Origin: Mucilaginibacter frigoritolerans
GTDB taxonomy: Bacteria > Bacteroidota > Bacteroidia > Sphingobacteriales > Sphingobacteriaceae
Assembly (NCBI RefSeq): GCF_007830615.1
Contig: NZ_VLLI01000004.1
Location: 248,001 to 312,000, forward strand
Length of the DNA: 64,000 nt
Direction: 5' to 3'
The notes below the pieces were generated by a model. The model saw only the letters and a program-made list of their open reading frames with translations. It did not search any database and was not told the DNA's origin. Shown here piece after piece: positions 9,807 through 19,743 of this stretch (the stretch's first letter is position 1; each line of letters starts with the position of its first letter). Position numbers and translations under genes: made by a program.

Positions 9807-12800
9807 ATGAAAAAACTTAGACTAATTAAATACTGGAGCGGATTATTGATGCTGATAAGCCTTAACCTGTTTTCTTTATCCCTTCGGGCGCAAACCACTG
9901 CCATAAAAGGTACCGTGATTGACGAAAAAGGAATGGCCGTAATTGGCGCTACGGTAAAACTGAAAAATCTTCAAGGTGCTACCTCAACAGATGTTGAAGG
10001 AAAATTCAGTATCCAGGCTCCTGCCAACGCAACCTTGGTAGTATCATATCTGGGGTATGTTACACAGGAAACGCTGCTTAAACCCAACAGCAATAATTTG
10101 AAAATAACGCTGGTTCCATCGCCCAATAACCTTAATGAGGTAATAGTTGTAGGTTATGGTACACAGAAAAAACGTGATGTTACCGGCGCAATTGCTACCG
10201 TTAGTGGGGCCACTTTAGCATTGGCTCCCTCAACAAATGTGGTTGACCAGTTAAAGGGTCAGGCTGCAGGTGTTGACATTGTAAGCAATGGCTCCGGACT
10301 GGGTAGTCCAGATCAGATCCGCATCAGGGGCAGCCGTTCATTATCAACCAGTTCAAGTGCACTGAACAGTCTTGACCAGCCGTTGATAGTGGTTGACGGA
10401 ATACCCTTTGGTGGAAACATCAACGACCTTGATCAGGACAATATTCAAAGTCTGGACATATTGAAAGATGCATCGGCCACAGCCATATATGGATCAAGAG
10501 GATCTAACGGGGTTATATTAATAACCACCAAAAGGGGCACTAAAGGCAAAGCCACAGTGAGCTATAATATGTACTATGGTAACTCCAATATATTAGGCGA
10601 ATTAAAGGTATTTAACGGTCCTGAATACGCACAGTTTAAAGCATATTCTGCTCAACTAAACACTTTAAGCCCAGGTTCAAGCGGTTATCCCTTAACCCCT
10701 GCCGAACAGGCCGGTGTTAAAAGCGGGACTTCAACTGACTGGCAAAAACTTATTTATCAAACCGGTCATAATTTAAATCAAAACATCACCTTATCTGGTG
10801 GTGATGATAATACACAATATGGCATGGCTGCTGGTTATTTATATCAAACTGCAACTATACCAAACCAAAACTTTACCCGGTATTCATTGCGTACCACTAT
10901 TGATCGCAAAATAAATGATGTAGTTAAAGTGGGTATTAACAGTTTAACTACCTTAAGCTACAACAACAATCCCGGTGGTACCGGAATTACCAGCGGATTG
11001 ATGAGATTAAGTCCCTTAACATCTCCATACAATGCCGATGGCTCTTTAAATCTTTTACCGCAGGCCGGCTCTACAGATGCATCAACAGTTAACCCGTTAA
11101 CACTTAAAACTGATGCCAGTGCCATCTACTCAAATACAAGAGAGCTAAGAACTTTTAACAGTTTATACGGCGAAGTAAATATTTTGAAAGATTTAAAATA
11201 TCGTATTAACGTAGGTTTGGACTTTACCCAGGTAAATGGCGGTAACTACACCGGGGCCTATACTTATGCCAACAGCAATATTACTACCCTTGCCCAGGCC
11301 ACTGCCCAGGTTACTAATGATGAGGCTTATACCTACACCATTGAAAACTTGTTGACTTACGATAAGGTGTTTGCGAAAAAACATCACCTTACTGTTACTG
11401 CCTTATTCAGTTCGCAGAAAGACCATACGCAAAACTCTCAGTTTAACGGCATTGGTTTGCCAGCCGACTATATTCAGGATAAAAACCTTTCCCTTGCAGG
11501 TACAATCAACGCAACCTCTGCCACCGTTAATCCTACAGCCAATTACTTTGCTGAAAGAGGTTTATTATCAGAAATGGCCCGCGTAAATTACGGCTTTGAC
11601 GATCGCTACCTGATTACCGCTACCGTACGTCGTGATGGTGCATCGGTATTGGCACCAGGGCACCAATACCTTACTTACCCTGCAGTAGCATTGGGTTGGA
11701 ACATTATCAATGAGCAATGGATGAAAAATACCACCACTTTTGATAACCTTAAATTAAGGGCCAGCTATGGTGTAACCGGTAACCAGGGTAGTGCGCCATA
11801 TCAAACACTGGGTGCTCTTTCTACCAATTACTATAATTTTGGTACAAGTACCGCAGGTCAGTCAGCAGCATACACCGTAACTACACTGGCTAATACCAAT
11901 TTAACATGGCAGTCAACCGGAGAGTTTAACTTTGGTTTAGATTTTGGTGTATTAAAGAACCGTTTAACCGGTACCATTGATGTTTATAACCAGGATACCA
12001 AGAATATATTGGTGTCAAACATATTGCCGGCAAGTAATGGCGCTACCAGCCAGATTTCGAACCTTGGCAAAACGAATGACAAAGGTTTGGAAATAACCTT
12101 AAGCAGCATCAACATACAAACCCATGATGGATTTACCTGGACTACTGATTTTAATATATCTTTCGACAGAAATAAAGTAACAGCACTACCAAATGGAAGT
12201 TTGGTTGATATACCTGACGGGTGGTTTGTAGGATATCCTTCAACAGTAATTTATGATTATAAAAAGATCGGTATCTGGCAGACCGGTGATCCGGCTCTTG
12301 CAAAACAAACATCGCCGGTTCAGGTGCCAGGTCAGATAAGAGTTGAAGATGTAAATGGCGATGGTAAAATTACACCTGCTGATGAACAGATTATCGGCAA
12401 TTTTCAACCACAATATACTGCCGGTTTAACCAATAGGTTTTCATACAAACGTTTTGATTTAGCCATATCCATGTATGCCCGTATGGGTATGCTGGTTGAA
12501 GTGCCATACCTTGGTGCTGATAATGGTACCGGCGGTTATTCTTTCTTCGAACAAGGAAGAAACAACCAGCTAAAGGTTGATTACTGGACACCTACCAACC
12601 CAACCAATGCATTTCCTAAACCCGATGCCAGTGCGTCTGCCCCACTTTATGGTTCTACTTTAGGTTACGTTGATGGCTCATTTATAAAAGTACGCAGTAT
12701 TAACCTGGGCTATTCGTTCCAGCCAAAACTGCTTGCGCGTGCGGGCATCAGTTCATTAAGGGTATATCTTACTGCCGAAAATCCATTTATCATATATTCT

Positions 12801-12968
12801 CCTTTTGTTAAGAATGGTTATGGCCCGGATCCAGAAGGAAACGGCTACGGTGGTGGCGCTAATGCACAAGGTTCATCCTACCTGGGTGCACCTTCAAGAC
12901 AAGTGAGTGTTAATGCTAACGACCCCTCGGTACGTAACTTTAATATTGGCCTAAGTGTGAAATTTTAA
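9807..12968 (+). CDS. SusC/RagA-like TonB-dependent outer-membrane transporter
   Basis: 1053 residues. A signal peptide ends near LSLRAQ29. It is followed by a carboxypeptidase-regulatory-like beta-sandwich (about 32-115, starting IKGTVIDEKG), the SusC signature VIVVGYGTQKKRDVTGA, and the plug with DILKDASATAIYGSRGSNGV and ILITTKRG (about 215-245). The remainder is the 22-strand barrel ending in the aromatic-terminal strand SVKF. With the SusD gene 19 bases downstream it forms the outer-membrane import complex, here presumably for xylo-oligosaccharides. A LacI-type palindrome lies upstream. The family is certain; substrate follows from the surrounding xylan enzymes. Confidence 0.95.
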   Translation: MKKLRLIKYWSGLLMLISLNLFSLSLRAQTTAIKGTVIDEKGMAVIGATVKLKNLQGATSTDVEGKFSIQAPANATLVVSYLGYVTQETLLKPNSNNLKITLVPSPNNLNEVIVVGYGTQKKRDVTGAIATVSGATLALAPSTNVVDQLKGQAAGVDIVSNGSGLGSPDQIRIRGSRSLSTSSSALNSLDQPLIVVDGIPFGGNINDLDQDNIQSLDILKDASATAIYGSRGSNGVILITTKRGTKGKATVSYNMYYGNSNILGELKVFNGPEYAQFKAYSAQLNTLSPGSSGYPLTPAEQAGVKSGTSTDWQKLIYQTGHNLNQNITLSGGDDNTQYGMAAGYLYQTATIPNQNFTRYSLRTTIDRKINDVVKVGINSLTTLSYNNNPGGTGITSGLMRLSPLTSPYNADGSLNLLPQAGSTDASTVNPLTLKTDASAIYSNTRELRTFNSLYGEVNILKDLKYRINVGLDFTQVNGGNYTGAYTYANSNITTLAQATAQVTNDEAYTYTIENLLTYDKVFAKKHHLTVTALFSSQKDHTQNSQFNGIGLPADYIQDKNLSLAGTINATSATVNPTANYFAERGLLSEMARVNYGFDDRYLITATVRRDGASVLAPGHQYLTYPAVALGWNIINEQWMKNTTTFDNLKLRASYGVTGNQGSAPYQTLGALSTNYYNFGTSTAGQSAAYTVTTLANTNLTWQSTGEFNFGLDFGVLKNRLTGTIDVYNQDTKNILVSNILPASNGATSQISNLGKTNDKGLEITLSSINIQTHDGFTWTTDFNISFDRNKVTALPNGSLVDIPDGWFVGYPSTVIYDYKKIGIWQTGDPALAKQTSPVQVPGQIRVEDVNGDGKITPADEQIIGNFQPQYTAGLTNRFSYKRFDLAISMYARMGMLVEVPYLGADNGTGGYSFFEQGRNNQLKVDYWTPTNPTNAFPKPDASASAPLYGSTLGYVDGSFIKVRSINLGYSFQPKLLARAGISSLRVYLTAENPFIIYSPFVKNGYGPDPEGNGYGGGANAQGSSYLGAPSRQVSVNANDPSVRNFNIGLSVKF

Positions 12969-12987
12969 CCGATTATAATTTACAATT

Positions 12988-14778
12988 ATGAAAATATATA
13001 ATAAAATATCGATCATCACAACCACGGTAGCTTGCTTGCTAAGCGTAACTAGTTGTAAGAAAATACTGGATGAAAATCCAAAATCAATCATCGTCCCCTC
13101 ATTTTTAGGCACTCCGGCTGGTATTGAAGGGGGTATTGCAGGCGTTTATAATGATTTACGCAGTAGTTACGGAACCGAAGGTTTTGAATTAACCCAATAT
13201 GCGGGTACAGATGAGAACTTTGCCGGTGTAAGCGCACAAAGTAACGGTATGTTTAGTACCTATAACGGCATCAATGGCGGAACTTTCAGCGGTTTTTGGG
13301 GCACCTGGTATCAGGATATTAACACGTTGAACGGTGTTTTGAAATATGGCCCATCATCAGGTTTGCCTGCTGCTACATTGAACCAATACCTTGGCCAGGC
13401 CAAATTTTTACGCGCGTTTTGTTATTATTACCTGGTAACTACTTACGGTGCAGTACCATTACACACCACCTTTATTACGCAGGCAACTACTTCAGATACC
13501 CGCGCCTCTGTAGCCAGCGTTTATGACCAGATCATCCAGGATTTGACAGACGCCAGTACAGAATTGCCCGCACAGGTTACTTCTCCATTTTTAGGGAAAA
13601 CAGCTACACAATCTACAGCCCTATTTATGCTGGCTAAAACTTATCTTACCCGTGGGTGGTCAAGCGTTGCACAAGCAAATGACTTTACACAGGCTGCAAC
13701 TATTGCCAGCACCCTTATTGCCAATAAAGGCACTTATGGGGTTGATTTATGGCAGAATTATGCCGATGCATTTGCACAGGCAAATGATTATGGTAAAGAA
13801 GCGCTTTTGGTAAGCGACCATGATAACAACACCATATATGGCGATTATACTGCCGGAGCATCTGGTGGTAATGGGCAAAACGTATTGCCTAACCTTTTCA
13901 GGTGGAACTACGTGACCATGACTTCTGCTGCTTCTGACAATGAGGAAACTATTCCTATTAACCTTAATACAGGCGGCGGCACTTCCATGATGTTCAGGGA
14001 TGTGGCTAATGGCCGTCCTTATAGTCGTGCAATGCCTTCTCCTTATGTATTTACCCAGGTTTTTGCTGAAAGATCAGCAGATACGCGGTACAATAAAACA
14101 TTCCAAACCGTATGGATAGCTAATACCACACCAACCGGTGGAACGAATACAGTTATTGGCTCGCCAAGTGTTACTACGCCAAGGGGTACTTTAATTTGCG
14201 GAGTAGATACCGCTATATGGATGCCCGGATATGAAGTAACGGATGCGCAAAGGGCTAAATTTAAGGGAGTAATTGTTACACCTAGCCAGTATAGCCCAAC
14301 CGTGTTTCCAACTACAAAAAAGTTTGATGACTTAACCCGTACAGGTGCAAACGACCCATCAACACGCCCGCGTTGTATTATCAGGTTTGCTGAAGCATAC
14401 CTTATTGCTGCAGAAGCTTATTTTAAACTGGGCGACAATACCAATGCCGCTAAATATCTGAATATTATACGTGAAAGAGCAGCATATGACCCAAGCAAAA
14501 GCAGCACGCAAAATACTTCAGATGCCCTGGCAATGGATATTACTCCTGGCCAGGTTACGCTTGATTTTATTTTGGATGAATATTCGCGCGAGTTTTACAA
14601 TGAACCCCGCAGGTGGAATGATCTGGTACGTACCCAATCATTGCTGCGCAGGGTAGCCATGTATAACCCTCAGGCTAATCAATACATTAAGTCATTTGAT
14701 GTTTTAAGACCGATACCACAGGATGAGCTTAATGCTATCCTTACAGGCCCGGCAATGCCTCAAAATCCCGGTTACTAG
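12988..14778 (+). CDS. SusD/RagB-like surface glycan-binding lipoprotein
   Basis: 596 residues. Signal peptide with lipobox: VTSCKK places the lipidated Cys at about residue 23, so it is a lipoprotein. SusD-like domain features are AKFLRAFCYYYLVTTYGAVP (about 135-155), the TPR-type helical core, RCIIRFAEAYLIAAEAYFKL, and the C-terminal EYSREFYNEPRRWNDLVR block. It caps the SusC barrel and binds the oligosaccharide. Encoded 19 bases after SusC and followed by a strong terminator, so the pair forms one transcript. Confidence 0.95.
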   Translation: MKIYNKISIITTTVACLLSVTSCKKILDENPKSIIVPSFLGTPAGIEGGIAGVYNDLRSSYGTEGFELTQYAGTDENFAGVSAQSNGMFSTYNGINGGTFSGFWGTWYQDINTLNGVLKYGPSSGLPAATLNQYLGQAKFLRAFCYYYLVTTYGAVPLHTTFITQATTSDTRASVASVYDQIIQDLTDASTELPAQVTSPFLGKTATQSTALFMLAKTYLTRGWSSVAQANDFTQAATIASTLIANKGTYGVDLWQNYADAFAQANDYGKEALLVSDHDNNTIYGDYTAGASGGNGQNVLPNLFRWNYVTMTSAASDNEETIPINLNTGGGTSMMFRDVANGRPYSRAMPSPYVFTQVFAERSADTRYNKTFQTVWIANTTPTGGTNTVIGSPSVTTPRGTLICGVDTAIWMPGYEVTDAQRAKFKGVIVTPSQYSPTVFPTTKKFDDLTRTGANDPSTRPRCIIRFAEAYLIAAEAYFKLGDNTNAAKYLNIIRERAAYDPSKSSTQNTSDALAMDITPGQVTLDFILDEYSREFYNEPRRWNDLVRTQSLLRRVAMYNPQANQYIKSFDVLRPIPQDELNAILTGPAMPQNPGY

Positions 14779-14804
14779 TTGTTTATTATATTTGATTTAT
14801 TTGC

Positions 14805-14838
14805 AAAGGCTGCCCGAAAGGCGGCCTTTGTTTTTTCC
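14805..14838 (+). terminator. Rho-independent terminator after SusD
   Basis: AAAGGCTGCC, loop CGAAA, then GGCGGCCTTT (one G:U pair), followed by a T-rich run. Confidence 0.85.
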
Positions 14839-14921
14839 TTTTGTCAATGTTCATAACAAAAGAAACGCTGACATTGTTTTGTCAGTGTTCACGGTGTTCA
14901 TGCATTCAAAAATGAACGTTA

Positions 14922-16112
14922 TTAATAAATACTTCTTTTTATCCCCATTTCCAGACCTCTTAATTCGGCAAGTCCTTTTAAACGACCTATAACCGAATAG
15001 CCCGGGTAGGTTTTATAGTTAAAATCATCCAATAACTTATGCCCATGGTCAGGACGCATAGGAATGGCAATATCGGTTCGGCTTTTGTCTTTGCGTCTTT
15101 TTTGTTCGTTGATGATGCTTTTCATAACGGCATACATGTCATTGCTGCCATTTAAATGGTCGGCTTCATAAAAGCTGCCATCAGCTTCACGTTGTACATT
15201 ACGTAGGTGCAAAAAGTGGATGTGTTCTCCAAGGCGGTCAATCATTCCCGGCAGGTCATTGTTCCCGTTTGCGCCCAATGATCCGGTACAAAAGGTAATG
15301 CCATTGGCAGGAGAGGGGCAGGCATTTACCAAATCTAAAAGATCCTGTTCTGTACATACAACCCGTGGCAAACCCAGTATCGGGAACGGAGGGTCATCCG
15401 GATGGATACACATCTTTATGCCAAACTCTTCCGCGTATGGAATAATGGCACGCAGAAAATAAGCGAGGTTGCTTTTTAATACAGCGGCATCAACCTCTTC
15501 ATATTTTTTCAGGTGTTCTTTAAACTCGGCAATGGTAAAAACTTCATCAGTGCCCGGCAAACCCGCCATTATGGTGTTAATCAAGTTTTGTTTAGCAGTC
15601 TCATCCAGCGTTTTTAGATGTTTTTTGGCCTCTAATTGCTGTTCAATGGTAAATTCATTGTAAGCTTCCGGCCGCTCTAAGATATACAAGTCAAAGGCAG
15701 CAACAGCCGGTGCATGATACCTCAGGGCCGATGCCCCGTTTGGCAAACGGAAGTCCAGGTTGGTGCGTGTCCAGTCCAGCACCGGCATAAAATTATAACA
15801 AACTGTATGGATGTTTGCTATTGACAGATTTTTAAGAGTTTGTATGTAATTCTCAATATGCTGATCGCGACCCTTCCCGGCAGTTTTTATGCTTTCATGG
15901 ATATTTACACTCTCCACAACTGACCATGTGAACCCAGCTGCTTTTATAATATCATTCCGCTTTTTTATTTCGGCGCTACTCCATATTTTGCCGCTGGGGA
16001 TATGATGCAGGGCATTTACAATACCGGTTGCCCCGGTTTGCTTAATTGCCGCTAAAGTAACCTCATCCGAAGGACCAAACCAACGGAAGGTTTGTTCTAA
16101 GTTTTCAATCAT
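14922..16112 (-). CDS. uxuA: Mannonate dehydratase
   Basis: 396 residues. UxuA family features: TFRWFGPSDEVTLAAIKQTG (9-28) at the N terminus, ALHHIPSGKIW, the GIKMCIHPDDPPFPILGLPR block (metal ligand Cys/His region), HFLHLRNVQRE and MRPDHGHKLLDD near the C terminus. The enzyme dehydrates D-mannonate to 2-keto-3-deoxygluconate in the cytoplasm, the last common step of glucuronate breakdown. It lies 24 bases downstream of the GH3 beta-xylosidase on the same strand, so the two are probably one transcript. Together with GH115 and the MFS transporter it shows that glucuronate side chains are catabolised. Uronate isomerase (UxaC) and KDG kinase/aldolase genes are not in this window. Confidence 0.95.
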   Translation of the reverse strand: MIENLEQTFRWFGPSDEVTLAAIKQTGATGIVNALHHIPSGKIWSSAEIKKRNDIIKAAGFTWSVVESVNIHESIKTAGKGRDQHIENYIQTLKNLSIANIHTVCYNFMPVLDWTRTNLDFRLPNGASALRYHAPAVAAFDLYILERPEAYNEFTIEQQLEAKKHLKTLDETAKQNLINTIMAGLPGTDEVFTIAEFKEHLKKYEEVDAAVLKSNLAYFLRAIIPYAEEFGIKMCIHPDDPPFPILGLPRVVCTEQDLLDLVNACPSPANGITFCTGSLGANGNNDLPGMIDRLGEHIHFLHLRNVQREADGSFYEADHLNGSNDMYAVMKSIINEQKRRKDKSRTDIAIPMRPDHGHKLLDDFNYKTYPGYSVIGRLKGLAELRGLEMGIKRSIY

Positions 16113-16136
16113 CCTTATATGCTCTAAAAATCTATC

Positions 16137-18311
16137 TTATTTAACTGTTAAAACGGCTTCAGCACCTTTGCTCATCCCTAAATCTGCACTTCTTTGGGTA
16201 GGTACTGAGTCGGCAATATAAATGTGGTAATCTCCACTTAATTCGGTTGATTGTCCATTGTCCTTAATGCTTTGCAATAGTTCGGGAGTGATGTCAAACT
16301 CAACTTTTTGCGCGTCGCCCGGTTGTAGCTTTATGCGTTTAAATCCTTTTAAAGAGTAAAGTGGATTATTGCCGGTTTGCGGTACGGTAATGTAAAGCTG
16401 CACCACTTCGTCAGATGCCATTTTGCCGGTATTGGTAACCGTTACTTCAGCCTTAAGCGGTGTTTTTTTATTTGTTTTTTGTGCCGATAACTTCATATCC
16501 GTAAAGCTGAAGGTGGTATAGCTCAAACCAAAACCAAAAGGATATAATGGCTCGGCAGTCATATAACGATAGGTGCGTCCCTTCATGGAGTAATCTTCAT
16601 ATGGTGGCAACTGATCCAACGATTTTGGGAAAGTAACCGGGATACGGCCCGATGGTGATGTTTTACCAAAAACAATATCTGCAATGGCATGTCCACCTTC
16701 TTCACCCGGATACCAAACCAACAATACTGCATCGGCCAAATCCTGTACCTCGGCTAAATTCATGGGACTGCCACCGGTCACAATGGCCACAATTTTATGT
16801 TTATTGCCTGCACGAAGTTTCTTCAGGAAATCTATCTGGTTTTGTGGCAGGTTATAATCCAGCCTGTCGCCAAAGTTGGGTGAGGCAATGGCTTCGCCTT
16901 CTTCGCCCTCCAGCATGCCGCTAATGCCCATCACCAAAAAAGTAACATCCGATGCTTTGGCATCGTCGGTGGTCCAGTCTATTGGGTTAGCATTGGGTCT
17001 GTCCAGCAAAATACCGGCTTTATACTGCATCTGGCTGGCTGGCGAAATACCGGATGCCAAACCTTCCAAAACGGTGGTCATTTGCGGGTTAACACCATAA
17101 TAATTGCCCAGCAACACGTCAACGCTTGATGCATTAGGGCCGGTTACATAATATTTTGGTAAGTCGTTCCTTAAAGGTAAAACCCCGTTATTTTTTGTTA
17201 GTACGATAGATTCAAGCGCTACTTGTTTTGCCAATTGCCTGTGCGCATCGCTATTGATCACACTGGTTTGTATATTATCATAAGGACTGCTACCTTTAGG
17301 ATCAAACAGACCCAGTTTAAAACGGGTTTTTAATAAGGTGGTTAATGCGGCATCAATTTCTTTTTCGGTAATCAATCCGCGTTTTACGGCATCTACCAAT
17401 GCAGGGTATTCATCACCACAATTTAAATCAACACCATGTTTTACGGCCAGGGCAACGGCTTCCGCTTGTCCTGGTACCACGTGGTGGCCCATGTAAAAAT
17501 CGGCAATGGCGCCGCAATCAGATACCACATGGCCTTTAAAATGCCATTGATCATGCAATACGGTATCCAGCAAAAGGTTGCTGCCACAGCAAACCTCGTT
17601 ATTGGTACGGTTATAGGCGCACATTACCGCTTCCACGTTGGCATTTACCAGGGCTTTAAAGGCGGGTAAATAAGTTTCGTACAAATCTTTTGGTGATGCC
17701 TGTGCATTAAAGGTATGGCGCAATCTTTCCGGTCCGCTGTGTACCGCGAAATGCTTGGCACATGCTGCTACTTTTAAATGATCGGGATCAGTACCCTGTA
17801 AGCCGGTAATAAAGGCGACACCCATTTTTGAGGTTAAAAACGGATCTTCACCGTAGGTTTCCTGCCCACGGCCCCACCTTGGGTCGCGGAAAATATTGAT
17901 ATTGGGTGTCCAGAAAGTTAAGCCTCCAAAACGCAGGTGATAATTATCGGCCTCAGCTGCATTATACATGGCCCGTGCTTCGTCAGATATAGCTGATGAT
18001 TCCTGCCCGGCCAGTTGATCATCAAAAGTAGCAGCCAAACCAATAGCTTGTGGAAAAACGGTAGCCACACCCGAACGGGCCACACCATGCAATGCTTCGT
18101 TCCACCAATCATAAGCCGGAATATTTAAACGGGGAATTGCCGGCGCAGCATTCATCATCTGGTGCACCTTTTCATCTAAAGTAAGTTTTGATACCAAATC
18201 CTTTACACGGTCATCTATGGGTTTGGATGGATCGAGGAAAATGCTTTGTGCATTTGCTGCATTTAAAAACAAGCAAATACCTGCTGCCAGCAATAGTTTA
18301 AGTTTATACAT
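16137..18311 (-). CDS. GH3 beta-xylosidase (xylan 1,4-beta-xylosidase type)
   Basis: 724 residues with a signal peptide (LLLAAGICLFLNAANA). N-terminal GH3 barrel: WWNEALHGVARSG (about 70), FGGLTFWTPNINIFRDPRWG, then ETYGEDPFLTS and AACAKHFAVHSGPE; the nucleophile lies in VVSDCGAI as Asp265. The second alpha/beta domain carries GEEGEAIASPNFGDR and YPGEEGGHAIADIVFG, and a fibronectin-type-III-like domain closes the protein. WWNEALHG is typical of the beta-xylosidase/arabinosidase subgroup. It should release xylose from xylo-oligosaccharides in the periplasm. It heads the transcript with uxuA. A perfect LacI-type palindrome lies 97 bases upstream of the start. Confidence 0.92.
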   Translation of the reverse strand: MYKLKLLLAAGICLFLNAANAQSIFLDPSKPIDDRVKDLVSKLTLDEKVHQMMNAAPAIPRLNIPAYDWWNEALHGVARSGVATVFPQAIGLAATFDDQLAGQESSAISDEARAMYNAAEADNYHLRFGGLTFWTPNINIFRDPRWGRGQETYGEDPFLTSKMGVAFITGLQGTDPDHLKVAACAKHFAVHSGPERLRHTFNAQASPKDLYETYLPAFKALVNANVEAVMCAYNRTNNEVCCGSNLLLDTVLHDQWHFKGHVVSDCGAIADFYMGHHVVPGQAEAVALAVKHGVDLNCGDEYPALVDAVKRGLITEKEIDAALTTLLKTRFKLGLFDPKGSSPYDNIQTSVINSDAHRQLAKQVALESIVLTKNNGVLPLRNDLPKYYVTGPNASSVDVLLGNYYGVNPQMTTVLEGLASGISPASQMQYKAGILLDRPNANPIDWTTDDAKASDVTFLVMGISGMLEGEEGEAIASPNFGDRLDYNLPQNQIDFLKKLRAGNKHKIVAIVTGGSPMNLAEVQDLADAVLLVWYPGEEGGHAIADIVFGKTSPSGRIPVTFPKSLDQLPPYEDYSMKGRTYRYMTAEPLYPFGFGLSYTTFSFTDMKLSAQKTNKKTPLKAEVTVTNTGKMASDEVVQLYITVPQTGNNPLYSLKGFKRIKLQPGDAQKVEFDITPELLQSIKDNGQSTELSGDYHIYIADSVPTQRSADLGMSKGAEAVLTVK

Positions 18312-18407
18312 ATCGGTTTAATAATTGGTTTATCGGTTATCTGTAATCCTGACGCCTAATATTTTTTAATTAATTAAGTATTAAGATTGATACAAATTTA
18401 TATTTTT

Positions 18408-18419
18408 GCAATCGATTGC
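18408..18419. promoter_or_regulatory. LacI-type operator GCAATCGATTGC (GH3-uxuA promoter)
   Basis: Core palindrome inside a longer perfect one, TTTTGCAATCGATTGCAAAA, between the divergent GH3 and LacI-1 genes. The likely target is the GH3-uxuA transcript; autoregulation of LacI-1 is possible. Confidence 0.7.
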
Positions 18420-18463
18420 AAAATGTTATTTAATTTTATTTCACTCAATTAAGGTGAGGAGTT

Positions 18464-18556
18464 AAGCCCCTCCTAAATCCTCCCCGGTAGGGAGGACTTA
18501 AAATAAATGTAGTTGAAGCTAAAGTCTCCCCTACTGGGGGAGATTTAGAGGGGGCT
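18464..18556 (+). repeat. Palindromic dispersed repeat R2, copy B
   Basis: Aligns over its whole length with 3606-3703: AAGCCCC..CCTAAATCCTCC at the left, GGGGGAGATTTAGAGGGGGC at the right, with two internal small hairpins. The central 30 bases are less conserved than the arms. It is non-coding and could fold as one long hairpin in RNA. Confidence 0.8.
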
Positions 18557-18679
18557 AAATGCTTATTGCTCCCTTAATTTAATGAGATTGAACAATTAAA
18601 TAGCCGCTGTTAAAACAGGCTTTGCGGATAATTTGATATAACCGATTGTATATTTACGTATAAAATTATCAATCCATTT

Positions 18680-19720
18680 ATGAGTGACCAGGAAAAAGAA
18701 GTTACCATTTACGATATAGCCAATAAGTTAAACATATCAGCTGCAACAGTAAGCAGGGGATTAAAAGATCACCCGGCTATTAATAAAAATACAAAAAAGA
18801 AAATACTGGCTGCCGCCGCCGAAATGGGTTACAGATCTAACTCTTTTGCCAGTAACCTGCGGAAAAAAAGCAGTCACATTATAGGCGTAATAGTACCGCG
18901 CCTCAACAGCAGCTTTATGAGCGATGTTATTGCCGGTATTGAAAAGGTAGTGAACGAAGCTAATTATAACCTTTTCATCAGCCAGTCGCTGGAGTCAATG
19001 AAAAAGGAAGTGAGTAATGCCAAAGCAATGTTCAATAACCGGGTGGATGGTTTAATGGTATCATTGGCTTATGATACCAGCGATATTGCCCATTTCGAAT
19101 CATTTATAAACAGGGGTATTCCATTGGTGTTTTTTGACCGTATTTATGAACATGAAAAATGCCCAAGCATCTACATTAATAATTATAAGGCGGCTTATGA
19201 TATTACCAGCCACCTGATAGAGCAGGGCTGCAAAAGAATAGCGCATATAAGCGGTAACCAGTTGCGCAATGTATATGCCGAACGTACGCGTGGCTACCAG
19301 CAGGCGCTAAAAGATAATCATGTACCTTTTGATGATACGCTTTTAATTATTAATGATTTAAGCGCCAGGGCTGGTAATGAAGCAGCAAATCAGTTGCTGA
19401 ACTTACCGGTTAGGCCCGATGGTGTATTTGTAGCAAATGATATTTGCGCCATTAGCTGTATGCAGGCAATGAAAAAGCAAGACATAAAAATACCTGATGA
19501 TATTGCTTTTGCAGGTTTTAATAACGACCCAACATCGTGCGTAATTGAACCTAACTTAACTACCATTGATTATAAAGGATATGAAATGGGCGAAACTGCA
19601 GCCCGTATTATGATTAATCACTTGGTAAATAATGATGATCTGCAAAAAACACAAAGCCTCATACTACGGTCGGAATTGATTATCAGGGAATCATCATTAA
19701 AAAAAGGCAGCAAAACATAA
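18680..19720 (+). CDS. LacI-family transcriptional regulator 1
   Basis: 346 residues. N-terminal LacI helix-turn-helix: TIYDIANKLNISAATVSRGL (9-28), then the hinge helix region ASNLRKKSSHIIGVIVPRLN. The rest is a periplasmic-binding-protein-like effector domain with GLMVSLAYDTSD, PLVFFDRI, GCKRIAHISG and GVFVANDICAI blocks. It would bind the palindromes found through this locus and respond to a sugar or uronate intermediate; the effector is not readable from sequence. The SDR gene follows after 23 bases, so regulator and enzyme are cotranscribed, suggesting a link with the uronate branch. Confidence 0.9.
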   Translation: MSDQEKEVTIYDIANKLNISAATVSRGLKDHPAINKNTKKKILAAAAEMGYRSNSFASNLRKKSSHIIGVIVPRLNSSFMSDVIAGIEKVVNEANYNLFISQSLESMKKEVSNAKAMFNNRVDGLMVSLAYDTSDIAHFESFINRGIPLVFFDRIYEHEKCPSIYINNYKAAYDITSHLIEQGCKRIAHISGNQLRNVYAERTRGYQQALKDNHVPFDDTLLIINDLSARAGNEAANQLLNLPVRPDGVFVANDICAISCMQAMKKQDIKIPDDIAFAGFNNDPTSCVIEPNLTTIDYKGYEMGETAARIMINHLVNNDDLQKTQSLILRSELIIRESSLKKGSKT

Positions 19721-19743
19721 AAATATTTATTGTTAACAGTTAA

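Larger units (their letters stand above)
18312..18679. other. Divergent control region GH3 / LacI-1
   Basis: 368 bases holding a LacI-type operator (18408-18419) on the GH3 side and repeat R2 copy B (18464-18556) in the middle. No gene or RNA was recognised. Confidence 0.6.
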
